Positions 21,216-31,041 are shown, counted from the stretch's first letter. The stretch: 64,000 nucleotides of DNA from Prorocentrum cordatum (GCA_963575745.1 CAUYUJ010017776.1:125001-189000), one strand, 5' to 3'. Program-made: numbers and translations. The notes: generated by a model from the letters alone, not told the origin.

Positions 21216-21794
21216 CGGCCTCGCCTCCGAGGATCGAGTGCCTATACAGTCGGGGCCCTGAAGAAGGAACCCTTTTCGTTGGGGAGGGGCTCCGCGTTCC
21301 TCAAGTGTTTCACGGCGTGCCTCAGGCTTTCCTTCTGTTTTCGACAGGAAATCGAAGGTTAACTTATGGAAAAGAGGGGCCTCGTTCCTTATTTAGGGTT
21401 CCTTAGGTCAACGCCCCGACTGTATGTCGCCGCGCCGGTTGTACCGACGCGCGGCCTTGCGTCTTGGGGAGGGCGCCGCGGCCACCGGGACAAGCACTGC
21501 CTCGGGCGCGGTGCGTCTGCCGTGGGGTTTGCCGCGGCGCCGGCGTCGTTTGCCTGAGCGCGGGGCGAGGGGTCGGCCGGGGATGTGCCGTGGTGTCGGG
21601 GTCGCCCTCTTGGGCGCGTTGGGAGCAAACGACGCTGCGACAGATGCCCAGATCTCCGACGAAATTAGTTGTTCAGTCCTGACGTCTTTCCTCGATGTCG
21701 GGTTCTGGGGCCCGTGATCCAAAGCTGGCCCCAGAGAAGGGGTCGGGGGGGCCACGCGTGGAAATAATCATATCGGATGATGCCTGGGCGGGGC
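21216..21794. other. unassigned spacer
   Basis: No gene seen. Confidence 0.35.
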
Positions 21795-21930
21795 ACTCCA
21801 GGAAGGGCCTCGCCTTCGAGGGGTCGAAGGAGATGGCATCTCTTCCTCGGCGGAAGGCCAGCGGAAGCCAGCGGATGTAAAATTCGGCATCCCAAGAGAT
21901 GACAAGGTTTTCCTGTTCAGGGTTTCCGGA
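21795..21930. repeat. dispersed repeat, copy 1 (relative at 48847-49035)
   Basis: Shared phrases: 'GCCTTCGAGG', 'TCGAAGGAG', 'CATCTCTTCCTCGGCG', 'GCGGAAG', then 'AAGAGATGACAA' and 'GTTCAGGG'. The copy at 48.9 kb is longer because of extra GGCGGAA units. Confidence 0.75.
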
Positions 21931-22749
21931 ACCCGCCAGCCAGGTGGACGTCGTGCAGCGTGCCCCACCTGGAGGTGGGCCTGACCAGGGCCTCGCTGCA
22001 GCAGGAGATGCGGAGGAAGGGGTGCCGATGCCGCTGCCGTTGCCTCGCTCCCGCCCTCGTTGGCCTCCTGGGGGGCCCTCGTCGCCATCTCTGGGTTCGC
22101 CTCGGGATTCTGGTCAGAATGCACCCCGAGAAGGTCTGAGTGGTAGAGGCTTCGTATCTGTTTTGTTCCCCCAGGAGATGCTGAGCTTCTCTTCCGCCGG
22201 CCGCCGATGATGAGATCCTCGCGCCGCAGGGTCGTTGCACGCCTGTGCGCTCTGCAACTGGAGAGGGTTGCATGGAGTTGCAACGTGCACTGCCGACGAG
22301 ATTCTGAGAAAAGCTGGTCAGCGGCATCCCCCATACAGCTGCGATATCTGCGGGTTCAGGCCTTTCTCGTTCGTGGTTTCGATGATCGCGGCAGCCTGTG
22401 GAGTTCTTCTCACACTGAATGCATCGAGTGCCGCTCAGCACACCCCGACGTCCACGTAGCCGCGTGTGATTGCAAGGCTGGCCAGATCAGGCACACAGGG
22501 TGCCAGTCCCGAGCCACTCGCCGCAGTCGCCGGCAGGCCGCCCAAAAGAGAGCGGTCGATGAACGTGTGGAACACACATGTCTGTCTGAGCTGTGGGACG
22601 TGGAGGCCTCTACCAGAACTGCATGCCGACAGATGCTCAGTCTCGCACGCCTTTATATCGTGGTCGATTTGGCCGGCTCCAGCGGGTCCGAGAGGCAGGC
22701 CATCGGCCAGGGCGCCGCGAAGTTTGTTGAAAGGCAGGTGCTCCTCAAG
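21931..22749. other. unassigned spacer
   Basis: 22060-22140 is related to the interior of the inverted-repeat element at 14898. A plus-strand frame (22207-22878) runs into the CTG/CTC microsatellite. No gene is supported. Confidence 0.35.
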
Positions 22750-22925
22750 CTGCTGCTGCTGCTGTTGATGTTGCTGCTGCTGATGCTGCTGTTGCTGTTG
22801 CTGCTCCTCCTCCTCCTCCTCCTCCTCCTCCTCCTCCTCTTCCTCCATCTTTTTCGTTGGACAAGCTCTGGCCATTGAGTTCCCTCCTCCTCCTCTTCCT
22901 CCTCCTCCTCCATCCTCCTCCCGAG
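22750..22925. repeat. CTG/TTG then CTC trinucleotide microsatellite
   Basis: CTGCTGCTG/TTG units pass into CTC units at about 22803-22855 and again at 22880-22918. Confidence 0.9.
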
Positions 22926-23302
22926 CTTCCTTGGCAGCTCTGGCTGCTGGAGATGGGAGTGGGTTGGTGGGTTGAGGACGCGGAGGGACGAGGATCGAGT
23001 TGAATGCTTGAGCACCCAGAGGTGTCATCAAGTGCAGGCAAATATCCCCCCCATACTGCACGGAGCTTTGCACTGTTGACAGTTCCGTATCCGTTTGAGT
23101 CAAGATGCAACATACTTTGGCAAGTTGACTTGCATGGAGGGGGGATGGGGGAGACGCGCGGGGCCCGAAACGAAATCTGGACTCAACGCCAGCCAGGACT
23201 CGTTTGCACGTATTTTCGACTCAGTGTCGCCTGAAACGGAGGCAGAGGGGGGGGGAATGCCATGCAGGCAAACTTGCCAGGATGAGGATAAGAGCAGGCT
23301 CT
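22926..23302. other. unassigned flank of the retrotransposon
   Basis: No gene seen. The last five bases, GCTCT at 23298-23302, are the left copy of the retrotransposon target duplication. Confidence 0.5.
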
Positions 23303-23574
23303 ACTTTAAGGGTAGCTTTTTGGGAGATGTTATATAGAATCGGGAGTATAGCTCGCGCGCCGTTGCCTTTGGCTCAAGGCACGCGCGCCCTATTTGCCCG
23401 GACACTTACCTTAGTGTTCGCTATGTGCTGGAAAGACCGATACATCGATTTTGTCCTATCCCACCCATCCACTCCCCATATCGTATTCCTTCGTCATGGA
23501 ATTGGATGCAATGTGAGCACATCCGCCTCCCATGGAGACGGATGCTATTTGACCTACCAGGCTCACTTTCGACT
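23303..23574 (+). repeat. 5' LTR
   Basis: Starts ACTTTAAGGGTAGC, ends CTTTCGACT; same length as the 3' LTR. The ends are not the usual TG...CA, but equal length, the flanking GCTCT duplication and the adjoining primer site all fix the boundaries. 'TGTTATATAG' at 23329 is TATA-like but reads TGTTACATAG in the 3' LTR. A spliced-leader-like string lies at 23360-23378. Confidence 0.92.
23360..23378 (+). promoter_or_regulatory. spliced-leader-like string inside the LTR
   Basis: CCGTTGCCTTTGGCTCAAG differs from the DinoSL core (CCGTAGCC-ATTTTGGCTCAAG) by one substitution and a two-base deletion. It is present in both LTRs (about 40069-40087 in the right one). Confidence 0.5.
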
Positions 23575-24073
23575 TGGTAGCGGAGCTGGCCGCACTCTCG
23601 TGTGGTCAGCACTTGCTCTTCTCATCCTCATACTCTTCGGCACGATCCTCGTGACCACATACAACCCTGCGCCACCACTCCCAGTACTTTTACGAGGATC
23701 TATCCAAGAGCAAGAAACAACACCAGAGTTACGACGTCTAGACAACAACATTGGTACCATATACGCTTCACCATTGCGCTACTACCAACCGCTCGGCAAC
23801 GAGCCACAAGCACAGTACTTGAAGCAGGGGCGGAGAGATCCGCCAGATAGAGCGCCTCGACGATTCGACAAGGCGCTACCCCAGCGCGGCAACGCGCCTA
23901 ATAACCACCCCTATCTACACAGCCTTGGGCTGGTCATCTTCGCTATCATATGGTTCGCGCTGGGGGCAGCAATCGGATACATGCGCCGCGGAGAAAACAG
24001 CACCGATGGGCAAACACATGGCCCATGCTGGGACCCTCAAGGCAACGTAAATTTTCCGTGGGTACGTTTCTGA
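23423..24073 (+). CDS. retrotransposon leader/Gag N-terminus with two membrane segments
   Basis: The only usable upstream ATG in frame (23423) lies inside the 5' LTR, giving 216 residues. Two hydrophobic stretches are visible: residues 58-80 (LVWSALALLILILFGTILVT) and 168-187 (LGLVIFAIIWFALGAAIGY). The last residues (GPCWDPQGNVNFPWVRF) read naturally into the next frame (DVNAWLNVTSG, 24075 onward), so Gag probably spans both with a frame change near 24070. Membrane segments before Gag are unusual for copia elements. Three GNRA hairpins (23791, 23830, 23884) lie in the loop between the segments. No known family was recognised. Confidence 0.5.
   Translation: MCWKDRYIDFVLSHPSTPHIVFLRHGIGCNVSTSASHGDGCYLTYQAHFRLGSGAGRTLVWSALALLILILFGTILVTTYNPAPPLPVLLRGSIQEQETTPELRRLDNNIGTIYASPLRYYQPLGNEPQAQYLKQGRRDPPDRAPRRFDKALPQRGNAPNNHPYLHSLGLVIFAIIWFALGAAIGYMRRGENSTDGQTHGPCWDPQGNVNFPWVRF
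23575..23590 (+). other. primer-binding site
   Basis: TGGTAGCGGAGCTGG directly abuts the LTR end. It begins with TGG, complementary to tRNA CCA ends, and resembles the initiator-Met primer sites of copia elements (TGGTA-C-GAGC pattern). Confidence 0.75.
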
Positions 24074-24074
24074 T

Positions 24075-24629
24075 GTCAACGCGTGGCTCAACGTCACAAG
24101 CGGACGTATGACGCCACAGGCCCAAGCGGCCGCCATACAACGCGGCCTGGGTGGCCTAGCGAGGACACTCGCCATGAGGGTACCACCTGACATAATAAAC
24201 TATGGCGCTGACATCGATGGGGTCCACACCGACCCAGTGACCTACATCATGTTCCTCCTAAGCATTAAGTTCGAGCGCCTGCAAGATGAGCGCCAGCTCA
24301 CTTCCGGCACACAGCTCATCGACTTCCATGTGCCTCACGGAGAACGAATCGATGTCACTCTTACCCGATTCGAAATGGCCCGGCTTGAGGCACAGTCGGT
24401 GGGATCTGACCTTCCCAACTTCCAACTACTAACCACGATCCTGTTCCGCGCCTTAGGCGTCGGCAACCAGCGAGCCATGCAACTCTTACAGCCGCTCAAT
24501 CATCAAATGCCCCGAACACAACAACAGTATGATGAGTTGCTGGAGAGGATGCGTTCGATAGGTCACCTATCAAAACGATCTCCTGGTGATATAGGATCTG
24601 TGTTTGGAAGGGGATGGGGGATCTGGTAG
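24075..24629 (+). CDS. gag: Gag capsid region
   Basis: Frame with DVNAWLNVTSGRMTPQAQAA, then DPVTYIMFLLSIKFERLQDE, then LPNFQLLTTILFRALG and QRAMQLLQPLNHQMP. The spacing of conserved Trp, Leu and 'L.RF' phrases resembles the helical capsid domain of Ty1/copia Gag proteins, which forms the virus-like particle. The frame is entered from the leader frame by a shift near 24070 and passes into the frame at about 24604 by another. ATG codons exist at 24108 and later, but the similarity begins upstream of them. Confidence 0.65.
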   Translation, partial: VNAWLNVTSGRMTPQAQAAAIQRGLGGLARTLAMRVPPDIINYGADIDGVHTDPVTYIMFLLSIKFERLQDERQLTSGTQLIDFHVPHGERIDVTLTRFEMARLEAQSVGSDLPNFQLLTTILFRALGVGNQRAMQLLQPLNHQMPRTQQQYDELLERMRSIGHLSKRSPGDIGSVFGRGWGIW

Positions 24630-26349
24630 TGGGAATTTCTACACTACCTTAACCACTGAAGCCCAGCCTGGAAACGGGCCCTCAAGCATATGGGCCGATG
24701 ATCCCGGAGAATCTACTGCTCTACTAGCAGGGGATCGACCACAACCAAGCTGGGCAACCAGCCCTCCATCCAGAGAACCTCAACCACACCGCTCTTTATG
24801 GGGCGAATCAAACCCCCTTACCGACGGTGTGTCCACCTACTTGGGAGACGATGATTTCGACTCCGGCACCGACACAGATACTGTATCATCCGACGGTGTT
24901 GAAGCTTTAGATTGGTCAGATATTATGAATATGGAAATTGACAACCAGCGTGCTGAACACTTGTTTTGGTTATTACAACAAGCTAAACGGAGGTGGAGGA
25001 GGGTCGCACGAAAACCAGTGCGTCGTGTTAGGAGGAGGATGCGGAGGAGCTTCAAGGGAAAAGGTAAAGGCAAACGAGGTCGTCGGAGGTTGAATGGACG
25101 AGACATCACGGCATTCCTCCAGAGGCTTTCAGATGAACAGTATGATGAGATATTCTTCGGGGGAAAGGGCCGTGGCAAAGGCCGTAGAGAGACCCCAGGA
25201 AAAGGCAAAGGTAGGCGGGGAAACCCGCGAGGTAGAGACGGCCAGGTTCCAAAGTGCTATGAGTGTGATAGTACCGACCATCTTGTGAGAGATTGTCCAG
25301 CGAAGGGAAATGGAAAGGGCAGATCGACCGAAGTCTATTTTGGCTCAAGTGAACCATTCATCGAATATCTGAGCCTCCAGGATTCTGAGGCCATGGAACA
25401 GATATTTTACACTTGGGTCAGTTGCATGGACAACGTCGACGAGCTCGAGGCGTATGGTCATGGATTGTACGCGTACTACCTCGAGTACGTCCGCAGGTTC
25501 GTTGTTGGCAACAACGAGCTTACTCCCGTGGAACACGGAACGCTGGGAAACAAGCCTTTATTTTTCTTCGACTGGATGTTCGGGAACCCAGGCAACATCA
25601 TGGCCTGCGAGAGCAGTGACGAGGACGTCACTGTAGAGGCCTCGCCTTCAGAGGTTAACCGTAACCTCCAACCTCCACCCGACCTCCCGCCTGGAAACGG
25701 GCCTACCTATCCCCGAAACTACGCTGAACTTATAGTAATGGAGTCTCAAGAATTTGTTCCGGGCACACCAGGGAACCCATATATTCCCCCTGGTTCGCTT
25801 GCGCCGGGCGAGTACGGGCCACGCGCACTACTGCAGACCCTCATGAGGACGCACGAGATTTTGACCATAGCCCATCCTGAGAGTCAGGAGAGCATCGAGG
25901 CTGGTAATATGATGCTGCATGACACAGACGCGTGCGACGACTCGGAGCTAGTGTTGGCAGCCTTGACTCTTATCGACAGCGTGCACCCTAAGGACGTGCA
26001 GAGGCATGCGTGGTACTCCCGAGGGAGATGGCGCGAGGCCCTTGAAAGGGCCATCGCCATGCGCGGCCAGGCTCTTCCTCCGCCAGGACGGGGCCTCCAG
26101 GCGGCGGGACTGTGGCCAAATCATACTGCCATGCGCAACATTGATGGGCAGCCTGTGCTCGGCAACGAGCCTGAGCCGACAACCGGGCCGCCTACCCCGG
26201 GACAGCCGAGCGACGCACAGACGCCGGCTATGCAGGGAAACCTGCCCGTCCCGGCTGCTCCAATGGCCATCATCATTGGCAGTTTTACATCAGAAGAAGA
26301 AAGGGCGATGGTTGCGGGCTATGCGAAGATGAAGCCACAATCTTCATGA
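24604..26349 (+). CDS. gag: Gag C-terminus with CCHC zinc knuckle
   Basis: Residues CYECDSTDHLVRDC (25255-25296) fit C-x2-C-x4-H-x4-C, the nucleocapsid knuckle that binds the genomic RNA. Before it lies a very basic stretch (KGKGKGKRG, GRGKGRRE), suited to RNA binding. After it come about 350 residues of acidic and Pro/Gly-rich linker without a recognised fold. Seven or eight GNRA hairpins lie in this frame (24666, 24749, 25215, 25503, 25542, 25689, 26157, 26232), encoding GNxP-like peptides. It ends at a stop at 26347-26349, overlapping the next frame by 4 nt (ATGATGG). Confidence 0.75.
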   Translation: MEGDGGSGSGNFYTTLTTEAQPGNGPSSIWADDPGESTALLAGDRPQPSWATSPPSREPQPHRSLWGESNPLTDGVSTYLGDDDFDSGTDTDTVSSDGVEALDWSDIMNMEIDNQRAEHLFWLLQQAKRRWRRVARKPVRRVRRRMRRSFKGKGKGKRGRRRLNGRDITAFLQRLSDEQYDEIFFGGKGRGKGRRETPGKGKGRRGNPRGRDGQVPKCYECDSTDHLVRDCPAKGNGKGRSTEVYFGSSEPFIEYLSLQDSEAMEQIFYTWVSCMDNVDELEAYGHGLYAYYLEYVRRFVVGNNELTPVEHGTLGNKPLFFFDWMFGNPGNIMACESSDEDVTVEASPSEVNRNLQPPPDLPPGNGPTYPRNYAELIVMESQEFVPGTPGNPYIPPGSLAPGEYGPRALLQTLMRTHEILTIAHPESQESIEAGNMMLHDTDACDDSELVLAALTLIDSVHPKDVQRHAWYSRGRWREALERAIAMRGQALPPPGRGLQAAGLWPNHTAMRNIDGQPVLGNEPEPTTGPPTPGQPSDAQTPAMQGNLPVPAAPMAIIIGSFTSEEERAMVAGYAKMKPQSS

Positions 26350-26933
26350 TGGAGGTCACCGGTGAGGAAGAGGTGGACTTTGATCCTGACGAGCCTGATG
26401 CACCATCACCATCGGCACAAGCGCCATTTGCGCCGGGCTCCAGCCAGCAGGGAAACCCGCCTCTATTAGCCGATCCACCTGGGATCGCACAGGAGCCCCC
26501 GCAGGCGCCTCCGCCGGCTTCCACTCAGGCTGCTTCGGCAGCCTCTTCAGATGAGAATGCTGGAAGGTCTCGTTCCCATCCGCGCGTCAGAGGAGAGCCA
26601 CATCCACAGGCTCGGCTTCCTCGTGAGTGGAGGCAAGCTGGCCCAAAGGAACACGCTCTCAGGCGAGGAGGTGAACTACTTCCTTATAATGACCCAAGAC
26701 GCCGAAAAGGGGAACACTCAGCCTTCGGCAAGGCAACCCTGCCTATAGGGACGCTCAGGGTAAGGCCATCCGCGGAGGCTATTAGCTTGCAACAAACATC
26801 CGCCGCCCTGAAAATGAAGAAGTGCGGACGCAACTGCGAAACATCATCGCGGCTCGCAAGCTGTATAGGCCTCAGGCAGTTTGCGGGCCATGTTCCGAGC
26901 CGTTCCAGAACCACAGGCCAGGGTGCCCCGTAG
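26346..26933 (+). CDS. retrotransposon linker, acidic/Pro-rich, no known domain
   Basis: MMEVTGEEEVDFDPDEPDAP opens a frame overlapping the previous stop by four bases. After about residue 60 a different forward frame (26551-26745, MRMLEGLVPIRASEESHI...) looks more protein-like, so another shift may lie near 26550. One hairpin (26447) has an A-C mismatch in its stem. I do not recognise a function. Confidence 0.45.
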   Translation: MMEVTGEEEVDFDPDEPDAPSPSAQAPFAPGSSQQGNPPLLADPPGIAQEPPQAPPPASTQAASAASSDENAGRSRSHPRVRGEPHPQARLPREWRQAGPKEHALRRGGELLPYNDPRRRKGEHSAFGKATLPIGTLRVRPSAEAISLQQTSAALKMKKCGRNCETSSRLASCIGLRQFAGHVPSRSRTTGQGAP

Positions 26934-27334
26934 GAAACAATGACGGTTTGAGCCCAAACAGGGGCCGTACCCCTCATAAGGAGGGCCGTCCGCCACTGAT
27001 CCCGATGACACAGGGCGAGATCGCAGAGATCAATCGTCGTCTCGGGATCCTGGGTCACATGGAGCCGAAAGACGAAGAGGATGAGCCTCCTCCGGCTCCA
27101 AGGGGACTGGTGCCCATGACCCAGGAAGAAGAAGACGCGCTCTTTAACCTTCCTGGAATGCGAGGAAACTCGCCCGGCGTTTCCAGCCAGCCCCAACAGC
27201 CAGAACCGACAGCCAAGGATGACCAGAAGGCCCAGCGGGTTGCGGCGGATGCAGAACGTATGCGAATAGCAGAAGAACGCACACGCGAGGCAACTCGCCA
27301 GATGCTGATGGACTCTTTACATGAAGGGGGCTAA
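26822..27334 (+). CDS. retrotransposon linker with CxxC...HxxxC cluster and charged helix
   Basis: The frame contains CGPCSEPFQNHRPGC, a possible zinc-binding cluster (C-x2-C-x6-H-x3-C), then acidic Pro-rich sequence, then a charged helical tail (KAQRVAADAERMRIAEERTR). It ends with TAA at 27332-27334, overlapping the next frame's ATG at 27321. A perfect hairpin lies at 27160 (peptide RGNSP). The cluster may be a second nucleocapsid-like knuckle; this is a guess. Confidence 0.4.
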   Translation: MRTQLRNIIAARKLYRPQAVCGPCSEPFQNHRPGCPVGNNDGLSPNRGRTPHKEGRPPLIPMTQGEIAEINRRLGILGHMEPKDEEDEPPPAPRGLVPMTQEEEDALFNLPGMRGNSPGVSSQPQQPEPTAKDDQKAQRVAADAERMRIAEERTREATRQMLMDSLHEGG

Positions 27335-28358
27335 GAAGCCCCCGCCCCCACTCCAATCGAAGGCTAAGAGTGAAACTCCAGCACCGAAGTCGTCTTCGGA
27401 AATGAGACCGAAAGCACGCTTTGAGGATCCTGGGCCAGATGTGCAGATGGAGGCGCCTCGCTCTAAAACGCCGAGATCACCGATTGGCGCAACCCCAGCA
27501 CAAGGATCTGAGCCCAAGCAGCAACCTCAGGACCCTGTGGAGGAACGGAGACGCCCGCCTAGTCGCAGCAATTCCATTGCCAAGAAGGCGATGGCTTTCG
27601 AGCGCACAGGGTACGCCCCTGCGCCAGCTACGCCTGCGGCGGCACGTTCCAAAAGGTCCGACGAAGGTGCTCTGTCTAGGGGTACCTGGGTGCCGACGAT
27701 TAGGGGTAGCGCCAGTCGTGAGTCACAGCGGGGAAACCCGCCAGGCGCTGCTGCTGCAGCTTCCTCCTCTTCAGGAGCCGCAGCCACTTCAGCGACAGAG
27801 GCTCCTGCGCGGGGAAACCCGCCCGAGGATCAGCGGCACCACCCAGGAGACACGTCCTTCACCAGTGGGAGTCCGAACGTGATCAGGGATAGAATTGCTC
27901 TGCGGAAGCCCCCACCGATACGCTCGGTGGATGAGGAATTCGTGAGGAAATGCAGGCAAGCAAGCATTATCCCGAGATCCAATCACACCCTCAAGCAACT
28001 GAGTAAAGCTCTCAGTAGGATATGCAGACATGCGCCGGACAAACCACGCAATCCTGTGTGGGACCTGGCTACATTCGATGATCATGATGGCTGGATTAAC
28101 CTCGTAGAGCTCGTAAATGATTATCCGTGGAACACCGGAAAAACGAGACATGATGGGTACAATCCCAAACATGACGAGGCCAATGACATTAACGCGAACC
28201 TATATGGTCCAACGGTTGACCAACTGGCTGCCATCATGATGGAGGTTGTTCATGTCCGCGAACCAGACGGTGAAGAAAAACAGCGCCTTCAGTTCAAGGT
28301 GTTAGTGCGGGGCTCCGGCGAGCCCGAGATCTTCATCCGCGCCTCTCAGGGGCATTCG
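27321..28358 (+). CDS. Pro/Ser-rich linker plus N-terminal half of Tpt1/KptA 2'-phosphotransferase domain
   Basis: After about 200 residues of linker (hairpins at 27728 and 27809) the frame reads LKQLSKALSRICRHAP (Arg at 28026, His at 28029), then DDHDGWINLVELVNDY, and about 80 residues later EIFIRASQGHS (28326-28358). In the Tpt1/KptA family, which removes the 2'-phosphate left at tRNA splice junctions by transfer to NAD+, the Arg-His pair of 'LSKxLRH', the 'DGW' turn and 'IRAxQGHS' are hallmark elements in this order. The second half continues in other frames from about 28358 and 28447. The frame itself stays open to 28505, but past 28358 it leaves the family pattern (CKYCTARPTC..., a Cys-rich alternative). 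Confidence 0.8.
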
Positions 28359-31041
28359 TGGACGTTGAAAGCTCCACGGTCGCTGTGCAAATATTGTACT
28401 GCACGACCAACCTGCCGGGAGACCGGCCCCGTACCCCGAGGTCGCCATGCATGGCACTCGGTGGAATGCCTTCGAAGGCATTATGTGGCACGGCCTGTCC
28501 TGTAGATCCGAACACAACTCGAAGAAAAGGGGGACAGGCCGGTCACACATCCACTTCGTGCCGACGGTCCGCCGTCGTAGCGTGAACAGTGGGTGGGACC
28601 CAGACTCCAACATCATCATCTTTGTAGATTGGCACAAGGCCCTGCAAGATGGTATAAAGTTCTGTTGGTCGGATAACGGGGTCCTTTTGTCCGAGGGAAA
28701 TAACGGTATCATCGAACCGTACTACATTTCCCACGTAGAGGACCTTGCCACTGGGAGGCACTGGCGCAATCCAGAGTGCCTGGGGGATCGCCGGGCGCGT
28801 GTCCCCCCCGCCGTGCTGTCGGCCCCTGGCAGGTGGGCTGACGTTGGCAGTGCCAGCGTCAAATACCAGTGGTCCCGCGACCAAGAGGGCGTCGACCCTC
28901 CTATGGTCTACCTCCACAGGGAAGTTGGGGACCACTACAGCCCCGCCACGCTGGGAAACCAGCCTGAGGTCCACCAGATCTTCATGATCACCGAGAGCGA
29001 GGCCGGGAGCGCGGCTCCAAGCCGCGCCCCAAGCCAAGGGCCTAGCGCCATATCTTGGCAGGCCATCAGCACCTCGGACCTGGACCAGATAGCGGCCGCT
29101 CTGAACCCTGAACAGGTGGAGCAATTGGCGGACATATTATATCAACAAGACCCCTGGGCCGCTGGCCAGGGAGCAATTTCCGCCATGGCGACGCGAAATC
29201 GTCAGGCCATGCAGGGAAACCTGCTTATAAACGGACTCAGACATGAGATGCCTGAGCCGCAGGGAGACCCGCATACGTTCGGCCGCATCTTTGGAGAGCC
29301 TGCTCGACTCGAGCAGATGCATGGTAGCCCCTCGCCTAGTATGCACACACCGAGGGGCATGACCCCAATGGCGACGCCACCTGCACAGTCTCCGTTCGGG
29401 ACTCCTGGTCGCCCTGCCACGAGTGGCACCCTCATGGAGAGGATCGCAGCGGCCAGGGCTGAGCATGGCACAGCTCTCCTGAACATGATGCCGCCTGGCA
29501 CCCCAACGAGTCAGCAGGGAAACCTGCCGGGTACTCCAAGCTATCCTCGACCGTTTGCTGGACAAACTATTGTCGCTGGTGTGCCTGAAGACTACCGTGC
29601 AAGGGTGGCAGCTGCTGTGCAACAGGTGCAGAGTCACAACCTGCCTCACCCGAGTGGCCAGAGGTGGAGGCCGGCCTGGTCCTGGGAGCCTGAGGGTCCC
29701 AATCCAAGGGATCCTGCTCGACAACGAGCCTTTATCCCAGCCTTCAATGCTCGCCCGAGCATGGCCCAGGGCCAGAGACCACCGCCAGCACACATGAATC
29801 CGCCACTGTACCCTGATGGGTCCAGAGTCCCGAACAAGTTTGTTCGTGAAATGGCGGATCAGTTCCACAGCCTCACTAACGTGCGCTGTAGTGATCAGTC
29901 CATGTATCCGCATATGGCCTTTATGCCTGCGCCGACGACGCCAGATGTGGCTGTCCAGCTTACTGCCCATTCGATATCGTCTGGCAGCAGAGGTGTGCCT
30001 GATTATATCAGGCAGACATACCACACCCAACAGGCATGCTTTAGGCGCAGACAGGCCGTGCAGAACGTGCGTGATCATTCACATGCAGCCGCGCTTGAGG
30101 AACAGAGGCTCGCCCATGCGAGGAAACTCGCCCGCTGTGACGCCTACAGCCTCCGTGCCAGCAGCTCCTCCAGCTGTGGCTGCCGGAGTGCCGGAGGTGC
30201 TGGATCCATCAGGGGATCCCCCAGCAGCCTTCGTGCCCTCCGAGACGGTCTTGGAGAGAGACAGCGGCGGGTATATCCCAGAGCAGCAGATGTGGAAGTT
30301 TTCACTGGGATGGAAGATACCTGCGCGGTATGCCTCGAAGAATTTCAGCCCAGGGAGAGTGTTTACCGTTTGAGGTGTAATCACTTATTCCATGAGGAGT
30401 GCTGGAATTCAAATGTGATGGGCCATGTTGCAAACCAGCGCGAGGGAGATCCTCAGCAGCCACCATGTTCTATCTGCCGAGCACCTGGCATCATAGCGTC
30501 ATCATTCCCATGGACCGGCTCTTTCACTCAGACTCCTGAGCAAGCAGCGAGGGAGCTGCGGGAGTTGAGGAGCATGGTGGAGGAGATGACAGCCAGGATG
30601 CTAGACAGGCAGACAGCTCAGCCCCAGCAGCAGGGAAACCTGCCAGAGGAGGTGAGGCCGCCGATGGAGACGGGATACTTCGATCAGCTTATCCCGATAA
30701 CGGCGCCTCAGCAGGGAAACCTGCCTAACACTCCTCAGATGTCTCCCCAGAGTGGGGGCGGGGCAGAGCTGGCACTGGACCCTGATCAGCTGCGTGAGTT
30801 GCGTGTTCGACATTTCCAGAATCAAATGGATAATGCGCACACAACCTTTATGCTGAATGCCGACAATCCTGAGACTGATGGTGCGTCGTTTGACCTCTCA
30901 GACTCCTCAGTGGCAACAGCAGCAACAGCAGCCAGGGCCGTCGACATCACAGCGACGAACGAGGAGTTCGAGGAGTGGCTGCAGTACAGGGATCACCTCA
31001 CGAATGAAGGGTTGCAGGACATTGCCTTCACTCGTATCTGA
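28358..31041 (+). CDS. C-terminal half of Tpt1/KptA domain, long linker, RING-H2 domain
   Basis: From 28447 the frame reads MHGTRWNAFEGIMWHGLSC, GRSHIHFVP, then IIIFVDWHKALQDGIKF and NGVLLSEGNNGIIEPYYI: the HGT motif, the 'HIH' strand and the 'xGI.F..S.NGV.L..G' C-terminal strands of Tpt1/KptA. The Arg of the family phrase SGMR is Asp here (SGWD). The link to the first half runs best through frame 2 (28358-28446), where a perfect hairpin sits (28414). About 500 residues of Pro/Gln/Met-rich linker with many hairpins follow, then a RING-H2 finger (30322-30477): CAVC, CNHLFHEEC and CSIC, as in E3 ubiquitin ligases. The rest is linker. Confidence 0.8.

Noticed and set aside
23329-23338. TATA box in the 5' LTR
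   Set aside because: The matching position in the 3' LTR reads TGTTACATAG and dinoflagellate promoters usually lack a TATA box, so one AT-rich hexamer is not support.
28359-28505. Cys/His cluster CKYCTARPTC...HSVEC as a zinc finger after the Tpt1 N-half
   Set aside because: It lies in the frame that has already left the Tpt1 pattern; the other frames carry the family motifs, so the Cys run is probably out of frame.
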